From contig JAEYWD010000042.1 of NCBI GenBank assembly GCA_023429135.1, positions 1 to 28,085 of the forward strand: 28,085 bases of DNA, in the 5' to 3' direction. Shown in pieces: positions 6,427 through 14,395 of this stretch (position 1 is its first letter; the number at the start of each line of letters is the position of its first letter). The translations under genes and the position numbers were made by a program. A model generated the notes under the pieces. The model searched no databases. It worked only from the letters and a program-made list of their open reading frames with translations, and had not been told where the DNA came from. Origin of the DNA: Bacteroidota bacterium (lineage in GTDB: Bacteria; Bacteroidota; Bacteroidia; Bacteroidales; JAAUTT01).

Positions 6427-8952
6427 TTATCGCCATTCGTGCTTGGGATAGCGGCCTTTCAGCTCCTTTTTAATGTCGTGGTAGGAGTTCTTCCAGAAGT
6501 ATTCCAGATCGCGGGTTATCTGTACAGGACGTCGACTCGGGGCTAATAACTCAAACACAACCGGTACTTTTCCTTCGGCCACCGTAATGGGTAACGGACA
6601 ATCGTATAATGCCTGAATGGTTTCCGAAAGAATTACATCTCCCTTTTCGTCATACCGAAGCTTTACAGGTTTTTTCCGATGCGGCAGCATTACAAATTCA
6701 GGAGCAACCACATTTACAGCTTCGGCTTGTTCGTAGCTTAGCCACGATTTCAAAGCGGGCCAGAGGTTACACTTCTGAATTTCTTTCAGGCTGCGGCATT
6801 TGTAAACGCATTGCTGAATGATAAAATCCCTTTCCTCTTCAAATATTGCAGGAATTCCATAATGTGGAGCATGTTTAGCGGCAAAGTTAATGCGACGTAC
6901 AAAATGTTCAACTTCCTCGTCCCATTGCGGAAAAGGTATTTCTCCAGCGTGAATGGCTTTTGCAATCACCTGGGCAGCAATATCGTCATCCGTTATCTCC
7001 GCTTGTTCTCTTTTTAAAACCAGTTGGTTTTTAGATGACTCAACAGTTTTAACCACACGGTTTGTCTCTTTATTAAAAGAATAAGAAACTGATTTTTCTA
7101 TATCCGAGAGAAACTCTTCCGAAAGCCATTCCGGCTCAATCTCTGTCACTTTTCGCAAAAAGGTCTGGGTTCCTGTGGGTGATTTGGTTTCTTCTATGTC
7201 GTTCACCACCATAAACCGCGCATCCTGAACAGAACTGTCGCGGTGCAACTGGCCGCTTCGTCCTTCCATCATCTGGCAGGTTGGAGAATTAAGACGATGG
7301 CGTATGGCAAGATAATCGCTAAACCCTGAAAATATGCACTTACGCAATTTGAAAGTTTCAGTATGGTCGATACTGTCTTCGGGTAAACCGTGTTTTTTTA
7401 CTGACGCTTTTTCAAGTATCTGAATGGCAAGTTTGCCAATATCGCGTGCTTTCGCAGAATTAATTCCCAAACGGCTGCATTCGGCCGACTCAAACTGATG
7501 CGCTCCTGCCCAAAGCCAGGCATTCAACTCAAAAATTAAATCGGAACCGCAGTGACCAAACAAATCGAGCCGTTCTTGTTTAAATACAGGGTCGTTCAAC
7601 GGATTTACAAAACCCGCTGATTGTGCAATTGCAACCAACAGAGCCGCAGAGGCGAGACATTCTTCTTTTTCAGCTTCAACGAGCATCCGTGCAAACCGTG
7701 GATGAACTTTTAAGCGCACCATTTTATGCCCCAGGACGGTAAGCCGCTTGCAGTCTATTGCCGCAAGTTGATGCAGCAATTTAAAAGCATTGTCCAAAGC
7801 CGATTTCCCGGGGGCTTCAATCCAGGGAAAACACTCCGGGTCCTCCCCTGCTGCCAGCAATCCTAAAATCGTTTCCGACAAATCCAACCGGTGAATTTCA
7901 GGAACATTGCTCTCCGCCCGGTGTTCGTGGCTAAATTCGGACCAAAGTCTTACCGATACTCCCGGAGCAACACGTCCCGCCCTTCCGGTTCGCTGATCGG
8001 CCGACGATTTGCTCACAGGTTCGGAGAACAGTGTGTTGATGCCTCTCTTGGGATCGAATCGTGAAATGCGGGCCAACCCACTATCTATTACCAATGTTAC
8101 TCCAGGAATGGTGATGGATGTTTCGGCAACATTGGTGGTAACTATAATTTTCCGTCCTCCCGACTGAACTGCCCTGTCCTGTTCCGAACCTGGCAAGGAA
8201 CTGTACAACGGATAAACTTCCAGATGCATCAGTCGCGTCCGGCTACGAAGGACATCGATTGTTTTTTTGATTTCATAAACTCCCGGCATAAATACAAGCG
8301 CACTGCCTTCGGTAAAATCGGGTAAAACCGACTCCAGACTATTGGCAGCCGATTCCCAGATGGCTTCATGTGGTTTTGGCTGCTGATACTTTATGATCAC
8401 CGGATATTGCCGACCCTCAGCTTTCAGTGTAACAGCATTTGTAAGCATGCTGCTTACTTTAACAATATCGAGGGTAGCCGACATCACTATAATTTTCAGA
8501 TCCGGCCGCTTTTCCTTCTGCAGTTTAATTGCCAGGGCCAGACTTAAATCCGTCTCCAGATGCCGTTCATGAAACTCATCGAAAACGAGGGCACCGATAT
8601 CAGTTAAAGGATCGTGATTAAGCAAACGGTTTAATAAAATTCCCTCGGTAACAAATAAAATCCGTGTATGTGCCGATTGCTTGCTTTCAAGTCTTACCTG
8701 ATACCCAACTTCCTGGCCGGTGACTCCCCCCCTTTCACCAGCAATAAAATTAGCCAGCATACGGGCAGCAATTCTGCGTGGCTGTAATACAATTACATTT
8801 TTCGACGCAGGTAAAACATCATCAATTAAAAATTGTGGTGTGAGAGTAGATTTCCCGGAACCTGTCGGAGCAAACAAAATCATTTGGTTTGTCTCCTTCA
8901 TTTTCAGGCAGAAATCCTGTCGTATTCTGTGAAGGGTGAGTGTCTCTTCCAT
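6427..8952 (-). CDS. hrpB: ATP-dependent RNA helicase HrpB (DExH family)
   Basis: An 841-residue DExH-box helicase of usual HrpB length. Motifs in order: Walker A APTGSGKST at 28-36; LQPRRIAAR near 55-63; VTEGILLNRL near 101; motif II DEFHER at 125-130 (DEFH rather than DEAH is typical of HrpB); SATLD at 158; TTNVAETSITIPGV near 272; motif VI QRTGRAGR at 320-327. The C-terminal half matches the HrpB-specific region, with FSGFSDYLAIRH and a PSRRPVQITRDLEYFWKNSY end. Cytoplasmic ATPase/helicase; its physiological RNA substrate is poorly known across bacteria. A TATCTTTG -7 box lies only 6 bases before the start codon, so the mRNA may be leaderless. It seems to be a single-gene unit. Confidence 0.97.
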   Translation of the reverse strand: MEETLTLHRIRQDFCLKMKETNQMILFAPTGSGKSTLTPQFLIDDVLPASKNVIVLQPRRIAARMLANFIAGERGGVTGQEVGYQVRLESKQSAHTRILFVTEGILLNRLLNHDPLTDIGALVFDEFHERHLETDLSLALAIKLQKEKRPDLKIIVMSATLDIVKVSSMLTNAVTLKAEGRQYPVIIKYQQPKPHEAIWESAANSLESVLPDFTEGSALVFMPGVYEIKKTIDVLRSRTRLMHLEVYPLYSSLPGSEQDRAVQSGGRKIIVTTNVAETSITIPGVTLVIDSGLARISRFDPKRGINTLFSEPVSKSSADQRTGRAGRVAPGVSVRLWSEFSHEHRAESNVPEIHRLDLSETILGLLAAGEDPECFPWIEAPGKSALDNAFKLLHQLAAIDCKRLTVLGHKMVRLKVHPRFARMLVEAEKEECLASAALLVAIAQSAGFVNPLNDPVFKQERLDLFGHCGSDLIFELNAWLWAGAHQFESAECSRLGINSAKARDIGKLAIQILEKASVKKHGLPEDSIDHTETFKLRKCIFSGFSDYLAIRHRLNSPTCQMMEGRSGQLHRDSSVQDARFMVVNDIEETKSPTGTQTFLRKVTEIEPEWLSEEFLSDIEKSVSYSFNKETNRVVKTVESSKNQLVLKREQAEITDDDIAAQVIAKAIHAGEIPFPQWDEEVEHFVRRINFAAKHAPHYGIPAIFEEERDFIIQQCVYKCRSLKEIQKCNLWPALKSWLSYEQAEAVNVVAPEFVMLPHRKKPVKLRYDEKGDVILSETIQALYDCPLPITVAEGKVPVVFELLAPSRRPVQITRDLEYFWKNSYHDIKKELKGRYPKHEWR

Positions 8953-8958
8953 AATTCA

Positions 8959-8966
8959 CAAAGATA
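8959..8966 (-). promoter_or_regulatory. Putative -7 box of hrpB
   Basis: TATCTTTG on the minus strand is a perfect TAnnTTTG match. No TTTG is seen at the -33 spacing. The box ends 6 bases before the hrpB ATG at 8952, which would put the transcript start at or next to the start codon. Confidence 0.5.
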
Positions 8967-8986
8967 GGAAAAAACAGGTAAGAGGA

Positions 8987-9122
8987 GTCCATAGACGATA
9001 GTCGATAGAAAACAGCCAAAATACTATCGACCTGTATTCTGCATTTCGCTATGGACCCTGGACTATTGACTATCGACTTGCTTTGGTATTGGCCATGGAC
9101 CATCGGCCAACTGCTATCGACT
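8987..9122. repeat. Intergenic patch of GTCGATAG/GTCCATAG words with inverted copies
   Basis: The gap between hrpB and the CBS gene holds GTCCATAG (8987-8994), GTCGATAG (9001-9008), CTATCGAC (9024-9031), CTATGGAC (9049-9056), GACTATTGACTATCGAC (9061-9077), CCATGGACCATCGGCCA (about 9093-9109) and CTATCGACTC (about 9114-9123). The forward and reverse words can pair into a cruciform or hairpin. The same words recur at 18176-18204 and 27938-27959. No open frame here looks real. Confidence 0.7.
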
Positions 9123-9218
9123 CAATATTATTCCCCCCTTTTTAAACTTCAATGAATAAAATTTGTTATAAACGTTGTAACTTGAAAAGCCTTTTGAAAC
9201 TAATTAAAATTTTTACCC

Positions 9219-9656
9219 ATGGACAAAGTACGTGATATACTAAAAAGGAAAGGATCGGACTACTTTTATGTTCAGCCTGAGAATTCTGTTTTTGAAGCAC
9301 TCGAAACAATGGCTCAAAAAGATATTGGTGCCGTTATGGTGGTTGAGAACGGGGAATTGGTGGGTATGTTTACTGAAAGAGACTATGCCCGCAAAATCGT
9401 GCTACATGGTTATACCTCGAAAGAAGCCAAGGTGGGCGACTTTATGACAAAAGCACTTTATACGGTTTCGTCCGATACAAGCATAAACGACTGTATGGAA
9501 GTGATGACAGCCAAAAGAATCAGACACCTACCGGTGTTGGATAAAAACAATATTGTTGGTTTGATTTCAATTGGCGACGTGGTTAACTCGCTTATTCATC
9601 AACAGGGAGAAACAATTAAAGACCTTGAAAATTATATATATGGAGGAAAGATGTAG
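9219..9656 (+). CDS. Two-CBS-domain regulatory protein
   Basis: A 145-residue protein that is nearly all one CBS pair (Bateman module). The first CBS domain covers about 8-65 (VFEALETMAQKDIGAVMVVE, then GELVGMFTERDYARKI). The second covers about 75-130 (VGDFMTKALYTVSSDTSIND, then KRIRHLPVLDKNNIVGLISI, GDVV). CBS pairs bind adenine nucleotides or similar ligands and usually sense energy state. With no attached catalytic domain, the target protein cannot be read from the sequence. It stands alone between hrpB (divergent) and the PmoA-like gene (convergent). Its last codons lie inside a 24-base perfect palindrome. Confidence 0.92.
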   Translation: MDKVRDILKRKGSDYFYVQPENSVFEALETMAQKDIGAVMVVENGELVGMFTERDYARKIVLHGYTSKEAKVGDFMTKALYTVSSDTSINDCMEVMTAKRIRHLPVLDKNNIVGLISIGDVVNSLIHQQGETIKDLENYIYGGKM

Positions 9657-9672
9657 TTTTAAAACTACATCT
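9649..9672. terminator. 24-bp perfect palindrome between convergent genes
   Basis: AGATGTAGTTTT (9649-9660) is followed at once by its exact reverse complement AAAACTACATCT (9661-9672). It contains the TAG stop of the CBS gene (9654-9656) and sits between two converging genes. The inner A/T tract would form the loop. It probably acts as a bidirectional terminator, although it lacks a GC-rich stem. Confidence 0.6.
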
Positions 9673-9710
9673 CCTCTTATATTCTTTGTTTTTACCTATA
9701 GCCTAATAAC

Positions 9711-10757
9711 CTATTTCCTGCTGAAAGCTTCAAATTCCTGATTCAAATATTTATCAGAAGCAAAACCATTTGATTTTATCAAAACCAGATGTTTAAAAGT
9801 TACCGATTCGCCTCTTTTCAGGTTCAGAATGCCTTCGGAATCAGCCGGATTATACACCTTGCTTCCAATATTATTTACCGAGAATAACCCGTATCCGCGG
9901 GCATGCCAGTGAGCCGGGTAACCAAAGTTTTCAGAATGATCGAGGATACAAACCGATATTGAATCGTTGTCCTTCACCGCCGATAAAGCAACCCATTTAC
10001 CTCTGGTTCCCCAAACATCATCTTTTTCTTTCCCATCGCTGCTTCGGTAAGCACCGTTAACGCCTTCGTTATTTAAAACCGGAACCTTTGTAGGTTTGCC
10101 CGATGCATCGGTAAATACTTCCGGTTTGGTGCTGGGCTGTTCAAAGGCCCTATCAACGCGAATAGCATACATCCCTTCCTTATTATCACCAAATTTCACA
10201 TCAGTATTGGCCGTCAGTTTCGTAATGCGAATAATTCGCCGGGTTTGGCTGTCGCCCGAAAAAACAAATGAAGTTTCTTCAGTAAGTAAAACATTCTTAT
10301 TATTATCAACCCAGTTGCACTGTACAGTTAGAACACCTTCCTTAGCTCCGTTGGATGCCTTTATTACTTTATTATGGACAATCGATCCGAATTTCGGTTT
10401 GTCTTTTTCCCCTATAGCATATGAATTATTCCAGAAATCGAGACCATTTACATCGCCGTAATTGAACCATAATCCCACATGATGCGGGTGATCAACTCTT
10501 TCGCCCGGCTTGGGATCGAGAGGGAAACCTCGGGTTATAAGTGAACCTTTTGAGGTTGCTATTGGCCATAATACCGGCTTTTCCAGAGTAGTAGGATAAA
10601 TATAGGAGGTGAAAAGTTTTCCATCCACATAAACTTCCACTTTGCGGTCCTTATCAAGGGTAACAAAGCTTACGCCTTTGCTGCTGACCTTATTATTCTG
10701 GGCAAAAAGAGGAGAAATACACATCAGCAGTATAAGAACCAGATTTGATTTTCTCAT
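9711..10757 (-). CDS. Secreted PmoA-like (DUF6807) protein
   Basis: A 348-residue protein with a clear signal peptide (MRKSNLVLILLMCISPLFAQ). Family features include VYVDGKLFTSYIYPTTLEKPVLWPI, GSLITRGFPLDPKPGERVDHPHHVGLWFNYGDVNGLDFWNN and a C-terminal HSENFGYPAHWHARGYGLFS segment rich in His and aromatic residues. This fits PF14100, historically called methane oxygenase PmoA. That name is misleading: there is no evidence of methane oxidation, and these proteins usually sit beside carbohydrate genes. Here it is the third gene after a double DUF1080 protein and a Gfo/Idh oxidoreductase. A 168-base gap with a REP-like stem-loop separates it from them. The enzymatic function is unknown; a role in periplasmic modified-sugar metabolism is inference. 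Confidence 0.88.
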   Translation of the reverse strand: MRKSNLVLILLMCISPLFAQNNKVSSKGVSFVTLDKDRKVEVYVDGKLFTSYIYPTTLEKPVLWPIATSKGSLITRGFPLDPKPGERVDHPHHVGLWFNYGDVNGLDFWNNSYAIGEKDKPKFGSIVHNKVIKASNGAKEGVLTVQCNWVDNNKNVLLTEETSFVFSGDSQTRRIIRITKLTANTDVKFGDNKEGMYAIRVDRAFEQPSTKPEVFTDASGKPTKVPVLNNEGVNGAYRSSDGKEKDDVWGTRGKWVALSAVKDNDSISVCILDHSENFGYPAHWHARGYGLFSVNNIGSKVYNPADSEGILNLKRGESVTFKHLVLIKSNGFASDKYLNQEFEAFSRK

Positions 10758-10799
10758 AATAAAAGGATTTAGTATTATAAAAATTCAAAATAAAAAATC

Positions 10800-10906
10800 G
10801 GCTGTGTAATTAGTTTACAACCGGAGGTTGAGCTTGTCGAAACCTCTTTGTAAATCATAGAGATTACACTTCGACAGGCTCAGTGTCCGGCACTTTTCAC
10901 ACAGCC
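10800..10906. repeat. REP-like 107-base stem-loop element
   Basis: The outer arms are GGCTGTGT (10800-10807) and ACACAGCC (10899-10906). The inner arms pair CCGG..TGAGCTTGTCGAA (10821-10842) with TTCGACAGGCTCA..CCGG (10870-10890), leaving a loop of about 27 bases. The core words TGAGCTTGTCGAA and TTCGACAGGCTCAG are of the kind found as dispersed intergenic palindromes in many bacteria. The element sits inside the three-gene cassette, between the Gfo/Idh gene and the PmoA-like gene, where it could trim or stabilise the mRNA. Confidence 0.75.
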
Positions 10907-10925
10907 TCAATATTTCAAATAATAC

Positions 10926-12284
10926 TTAGTATTTGAAAACCTTGCCGCCGGCCATTACCTGCTGGGTTTTTTCGTCGAATGTGGTTCTCATACCCGTACG
11001 ATAAGCCGCATTAGCCATGATACAAGCAATAGAATGATTGTATCCTGCTTCAACCGGAGCATGGGTTTTTACGTTATTAGCACGCACACATTCCATGAAG
11101 TTGCGCATATGACCGGAAGTTAAGCTGTCGCCGCTGGTATTGGCAGCAGTTTCAACTGACACTGCGGGTAAACTGAATGCTTCAAGCTTATTTGCTTTCA
11201 TGTTCATGGCCTGTGCTTCTCTTTCAGTTAAACCACCTTCAGAGGAAATCATATTGGTATCGAGATTTAACATACCGCCGTTGGAATAATAAAGTTCCTT
11301 GGTACCACCAGCCGAGTTGCTGAAACGTGATGAATAAACCACCTGGAAACCTTTTTTGCTGTCGTTGAGCGGACCATAATCGAACACCGCAGTTAACGTA
11401 TCGGCATTTGTACGCCCGTCGGGCCACTGATAAATACCGCCGTTTGCTGCTACGCTACGCGGATAAGATAGTCCGGTGAACCAATGCACAGTATCGATCT
11501 GGTGACTCATCCATTGTCCCGGTATACCCGAGGAATAAGGCCAGAATAAACGATATTCGAGGTATTTACGTGGATCCCAGTTTTCTGCAGGGCGGTTCAT
11601 CAAAAAGCGCTTCCAGTCGGTGTCGCTCTCCTTAATAGTAGAGACAAGGCCTGGTCTTCTCCAGCGGCCTGGCTGATTTACGTTCCAGCACATTTCGACC
11701 ATTACGATGTCACCAAATTTACCTGATTTGATATATTCGTTGGCAGCAATATAGTTAGCACCACTTCTGCGCTGCGAACCAATCTGAACAACAATTCCGG
11801 CTTCTTTTGCCGCTTTCAGGGCAACCTTGGCATCGTCCATGGATTCGGCAAATGGTTTTTCGCAGTAGGCGTGTTTTTTGTTTTTGGCAGCTTCAACCAG
11901 GTGAAGTGCATGCTGGAAGTCGGCGGTACTGATGATAACAGCATCAACATCTTTTCTTTCGTACAATTCATCGTTGTTTCTGCACAAAGCAACGTCCCAT
12001 CCGGCTTTAGTTTTGATGTGCGCTTTTCCTTCCTCACGGCGAACGCTCCAGAGATCGCTCAACGCTACCATTTCAAAATTAAGTTCTTTGGCATGATCCA
12101 TAAAACATGGCAAAAGTGTGGCACGAAACCGGTCAGAGAACCCCACGATACCAACTCTTACCTTTTCGTTGGCACCTATAATACTTCCATAACTTTTAGC
12201 TGAAAAGCCATAGGCTACGCCTCCAACTGTAACGCCAGCCGTACCTGCAGCGACTTTTTTAATAAAATTTCTTCTGTTTTCCAT
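10926..12284 (-). CDS. Tat-exported Gfo/Idh/MocA-family oxidoreductase
   Basis: A 452-residue protein with a twin-arginine signal (NRRNFIKK at 3-10, then a hydrophobic stretch AAGTAGVTVGGVAYGF). The Rossmann dinucleotide fold begins at about 41 (KVRVGIVGFSDR), continues with VDAVIISTADFQHALHLVEA and carries the family EKP motif at 142-144. The C-terminal substrate domain contains GIPGQWMSHQIDTVHWFTGL, with a His in the usual catalytic region, and ends AYRTGMRTTFDE. Such enzymes oxidise or reduce sugar hydroxyls with NAD(P); Tat export implies the cofactor is bound before export. The neighbours (DUF1080, PmoA-like) suggest a sugar or 3-keto-glycoside substrate. It starts 24 bases after the DUF1080 gene ends, so they share an operon. 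Confidence 0.93.
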   Translation of the reverse strand: MENRRNFIKKVAAGTAGVTVGGVAYGFSAKSYGSIIGANEKVRVGIVGFSDRFRATLLPCFMDHAKELNFEMVALSDLWSVRREEGKAHIKTKAGWDVALCRNNDELYERKDVDAVIISTADFQHALHLVEAAKNKKHAYCEKPFAESMDDAKVALKAAKEAGIVVQIGSQRRSGANYIAANEYIKSGKFGDIVMVEMCWNVNQPGRWRRPGLVSTIKESDTDWKRFLMNRPAENWDPRKYLEYRLFWPYSSGIPGQWMSHQIDTVHWFTGLSYPRSVAANGGIYQWPDGRTNADTLTAVFDYGPLNDSKKGFQVVYSSRFSNSAGGTKELYYSNGGMLNLDTNMISSEGGLTEREAQAMNMKANKLEAFSLPAVSVETAANTSGDSLTSGHMRNFMECVRANNVKTHAPVEAGYNHSIACIMANAAYRTGMRTTFDEKTQQVMAGGKVFKY

Positions 12285-12308
12285 TTTTGTTTGTGTTTAT
12301 CTTAGTAG

Positions 12309-13679
12309 TTAAAGATTTCTAATTTTTATGTTTCTGAAAGAAACCAGGTCGTTATGATCCTGTAACAGGATTCGGCCTTTGGGAGCTTCGCCAAAATTAG
12401 GTTTATCCTTGAATTTGCTCATAGCAACTATGTCGCGGAATTCCTTACTTCCTCTTTCGTATTCCAATACTTTGAAGCCATTCAACCAATGCTCCACATG
12501 ATTCTTTTTAGAAACTATGCGAGCCTGATTCCAGTTGCCGATAGCATTGGGACGTTTATTTTTAGCTGCTGGAATAAGATCATAAAGAGAAGAAACCGTG
12601 CGATTACCATCACGTCCCATTTTTGCATCGGGGTGTTTGGCATCGTCGAGAACCTGGTATTCCAAGCCCAGCGGCCCTCCTTGCTCCACTACATAATATT
12701 TCAAACCGCTATTAGCACCTTCAGTAAGTCTGAATTCAAAAGTCAGCTCAAAATCACCATACTCATCAACTGTTACAATATCGCCGCCGCCATCGCCGGG
12801 ATGAATGGACAGCACACCATCATTAATTTCCCAGCCGCTTTCAGGAAATTTATCCTTGTTGGCACCTCTCCAACCTTTGGATGAAACACCGTCGAACAAT
12901 AACTGCCAGCCGTTTTTCTTTTCATAAGCTGTAAGGGTATTAGGAATATAGTTTAACTGAGCAATTTCAGTTTTATCTTTCTTACGGTTCGCGGCAAGAT
13001 TCTCGGTAATGATGCGGATATTTCTCCATTTAACCTGGGTACCAGGTTGCTTTGCGGCAGGAATACTGTGCACCTGAAGGGCAATAAAACCAGTTGCTGT
13101 AAGGTCATCAATAATATCGGCAGTAGGAATATCGTTTACCCAGGTTTTAATGTTAGAACCTATGGCTTCAACACGATATTTATTCCACTGGTTGTTTTTA
13201 AATGCTTTCTTTCCTTCGGGGTTGCTTTCCATGGTGTATAACCATCCTCTGCGGCCTTCGTCATAAATGCCACCACTCCAGGCACGTTTTGAAGGATCAA
13301 TTTCGACCTGGTAACCATGTACCCTCCCATTCTGATAATCGGGCAAACTATTACTTCTGATTTGAATACCGGAATTCATGGATGTGTCAACCAATAACTC
13401 CAGTTCGAGAATAAAATCACCGTAAATTTTTTCAGTACACAGGAAGCTGTTGGGAGAATTAGAAACGGTTGTCCCCACTATCACGCCGTTTTCAATTGTA
13501 TAATTGGCCGTTCCTCCCTTTTGGGTCCAACCGGATAGATCTTTACCATTAAAAAGCTCTATCCATCCTTTCTTATTTTTCTGCGCCGTTGCTGTAAGCG
13601 TAAATACAAGCATCAACGCCACAGCCATTAACTTATTAATCCTGCATTGCTCCTTTAAAATCCAAACGAATTGTTTCAT
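12309..13679 (-). CDS. Secreted double-domain DUF1080 protein (3-keto-disaccharide hydrolase family)
   Basis: A 456-residue protein with an N-terminal signal; an internal Met begins the hydrophobic core MAVALMLVFTLTATAQ. It contains two DUF1080 (PF06439) domains. Domain 1 is about 38-225 (GWIELFNGKDLSGWTQKGGT, YTIENGVIVG, MNSGIQIRSN, VHGYQVEIDPSKRAWSGGIYDEG, WRNIRII). Domain 2 is about 258-455 (GWQLLFDGVSSKGWRGANKD, WEINDGVLSIHPG, ANSGLKYYVVEQGGPLGLEYQ, GRILLQDHNDLVSFRNIKIR). The family is named for hydrolysis of 3-keto-disaccharides. It is the first gene of a three-gene unit with a Tat-exported oxidoreductase and a PmoA-like protein, which fits a periplasmic keto-glycoside route. A LacI-type palindrome lies about 50 bases upstream. 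The exact substrate cannot be read from the sequence. Confidence 0.92.
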   Translation of the reverse strand: MKQFVWILKEQCRINKLMAVALMLVFTLTATAQKNKKGWIELFNGKDLSGWTQKGGTANYTIENGVIVGTTVSNSPNSFLCTEKIYGDFILELELLVDTSMNSGIQIRSNSLPDYQNGRVHGYQVEIDPSKRAWSGGIYDEGRRGWLYTMESNPEGKKAFKNNQWNKYRVEAIGSNIKTWVNDIPTADIIDDLTATGFIALQVHSIPAAKQPGTQVKWRNIRIITENLAANRKKDKTEIAQLNYIPNTLTAYEKKNGWQLLFDGVSSKGWRGANKDKFPESGWEINDGVLSIHPGDGGGDIVTVDEYGDFELTFEFRLTEGANSGLKYYVVEQGGPLGLEYQVLDDAKHPDAKMGRDGNRTVSSLYDLIPAAKNKRPNAIGNWNQARIVSKKNHVEHWLNGFKVLEYERGSKEFRDIVAMSKFKDKPNFGEAPKGRILLQDHNDLVSFRNIKIRNL

Positions 13680-13729
13680 ATAGTTAAATTAATTAATAGG
13701 TTAAATTATTAAATCCTTCATAATGAATC

Positions 13730-13745
13730 TCGTGTGCGTACACGA
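13730..13745. promoter_or_regulatory. LacI-type operator-like palindrome upstream of the DUF1080 operon
   Basis: TCGTGTGCGTACACGA is an even palindrome with a central CG and one mismatched pair, the usual shape of LacI-family operators. It is centred about 58 bases before the DUF1080 start codon and is the only such site I noticed in the window. No LacI gene is present here, so the regulator would be encoded elsewhere. Repression until a sugar ligand appears is inference. Confidence 0.6.
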
Positions 13746-13810
13746 AAATGTTTAAAACTCATTTCCTAATGTAGAAAAAACCTTTTAAACTAGTTCAGTT
13801 TTTTGCATAA

Positions 13811-13845
13811 AAAAAGAGATAAAGTTCAGAACCTTATCTCTTTTT
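13811..13845 (-). terminator. Rho-independent terminator of the DUF6252-like lipoprotein gene
   Basis: AAAAAGAGATAA (13811-13822) and TTATCTCTTTTT (13834-13845) form a 12-bp stem with an 11-base loop. The stem is flanked by A and T runs and so could work in both directions. It lies 20 bases beyond the stop of the lipoprotein gene. Confidence 0.8.
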
Positions 13846-13864
13846 AAGATTTTTATGCCTTTAA

Positions 13865-14329
13865 TTAAATAGGTGTGACAGTAAAATCAAGGTCGTTGAA
13901 TGAGCCACCACTGATTGATATTGGTATTATTGCCAAACCGGAACAAGTAAAATCAAAAGTGCCGGAAATCTTTTTGTTAACCAAATCAACCTTGGTCAGA
14001 ATAACTTTGCCCGAAATGCCTGTATAAACATCGCTGGGAGAAGAATTAATTCCGGCTTTTTTGTAAACCAGCGCACACTTTTGTTCATTTATGCTAAATT
14101 GGTAAGTGTCCTGGGTATTCCCAAAAATGGTTAAAACCAGCATTTCGCCTGATAACGACGTACCTGTTATTGTAAAAACGTCTCCTGTTAAATTTGTTAC
14201 TCGAAGGCTTGCAACCCAGCTTTTTCCTCCGATATTAGCACTAAGCTTATCCACAGTATCCGAATCCTTTTTACACGAAGCCATTACCATAGTAACAGCT
14301 ACCAGCAATACCAACAATTTTTTTCCCAT
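13865..14329 (-). CDS. Small lipoprotein, DUF6252-like
   Basis: A 154-residue protein with a lipoprotein signal (MGKKLLVLLVAVTMVMASCKKD), the lipidated Cys at about residue 19 and no sorting signal I can judge. The mature part is a beta-rich domain: SANIGGKSWVASLRVTN at its start, KISGTFDFTCSG in the second half and SGGSFNDLDFTV at the end. The pattern (GKSW..A at the start, a GTF.F repeat, G.F.D at the end) fits the Bacteroidota DUF6252 family of envelope lipoproteins of unknown role. It stands alone, between a terminator and the DUF6132 gene. Assignment to the lipoprotein class is firm; the DUF name is less certain. Confidence 0.82.
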   Translation of the reverse strand: MGKKLLVLLVAVTMVMASCKKDSDTVDKLSANIGGKSWVASLRVTNLTGDVFTITGTSLSGEMLVLTIFGNTQDTYQFSINEQKCALVYKKAGINSSPSDVYTGISGKVILTKVDLVNKKISGTFDFTCSGLAIIPISISGGSFNDLDFTVTPI

Positions 14330-14395
14330 ATCAAATCTTGCGTTAAATAATTGCTGATACGGGTAAAAAAATATTTCGTTGCCTTATTGCCTTAA

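Noticed and set aside
8822..9103. A 93-residue open frame running out of the hrpB start into the intergenic patch
   Set aside because: It overlaps hrpB in another frame and the rest consists of the repeat words; no homologous features.
9711..10757. A methane mono-oxygenase subunit, from the PmoA family name
   Set aside because: The domain name is historical; the protein is soluble and secreted, has no partner PmoB/PmoC genes, and sits with carbohydrate genes.
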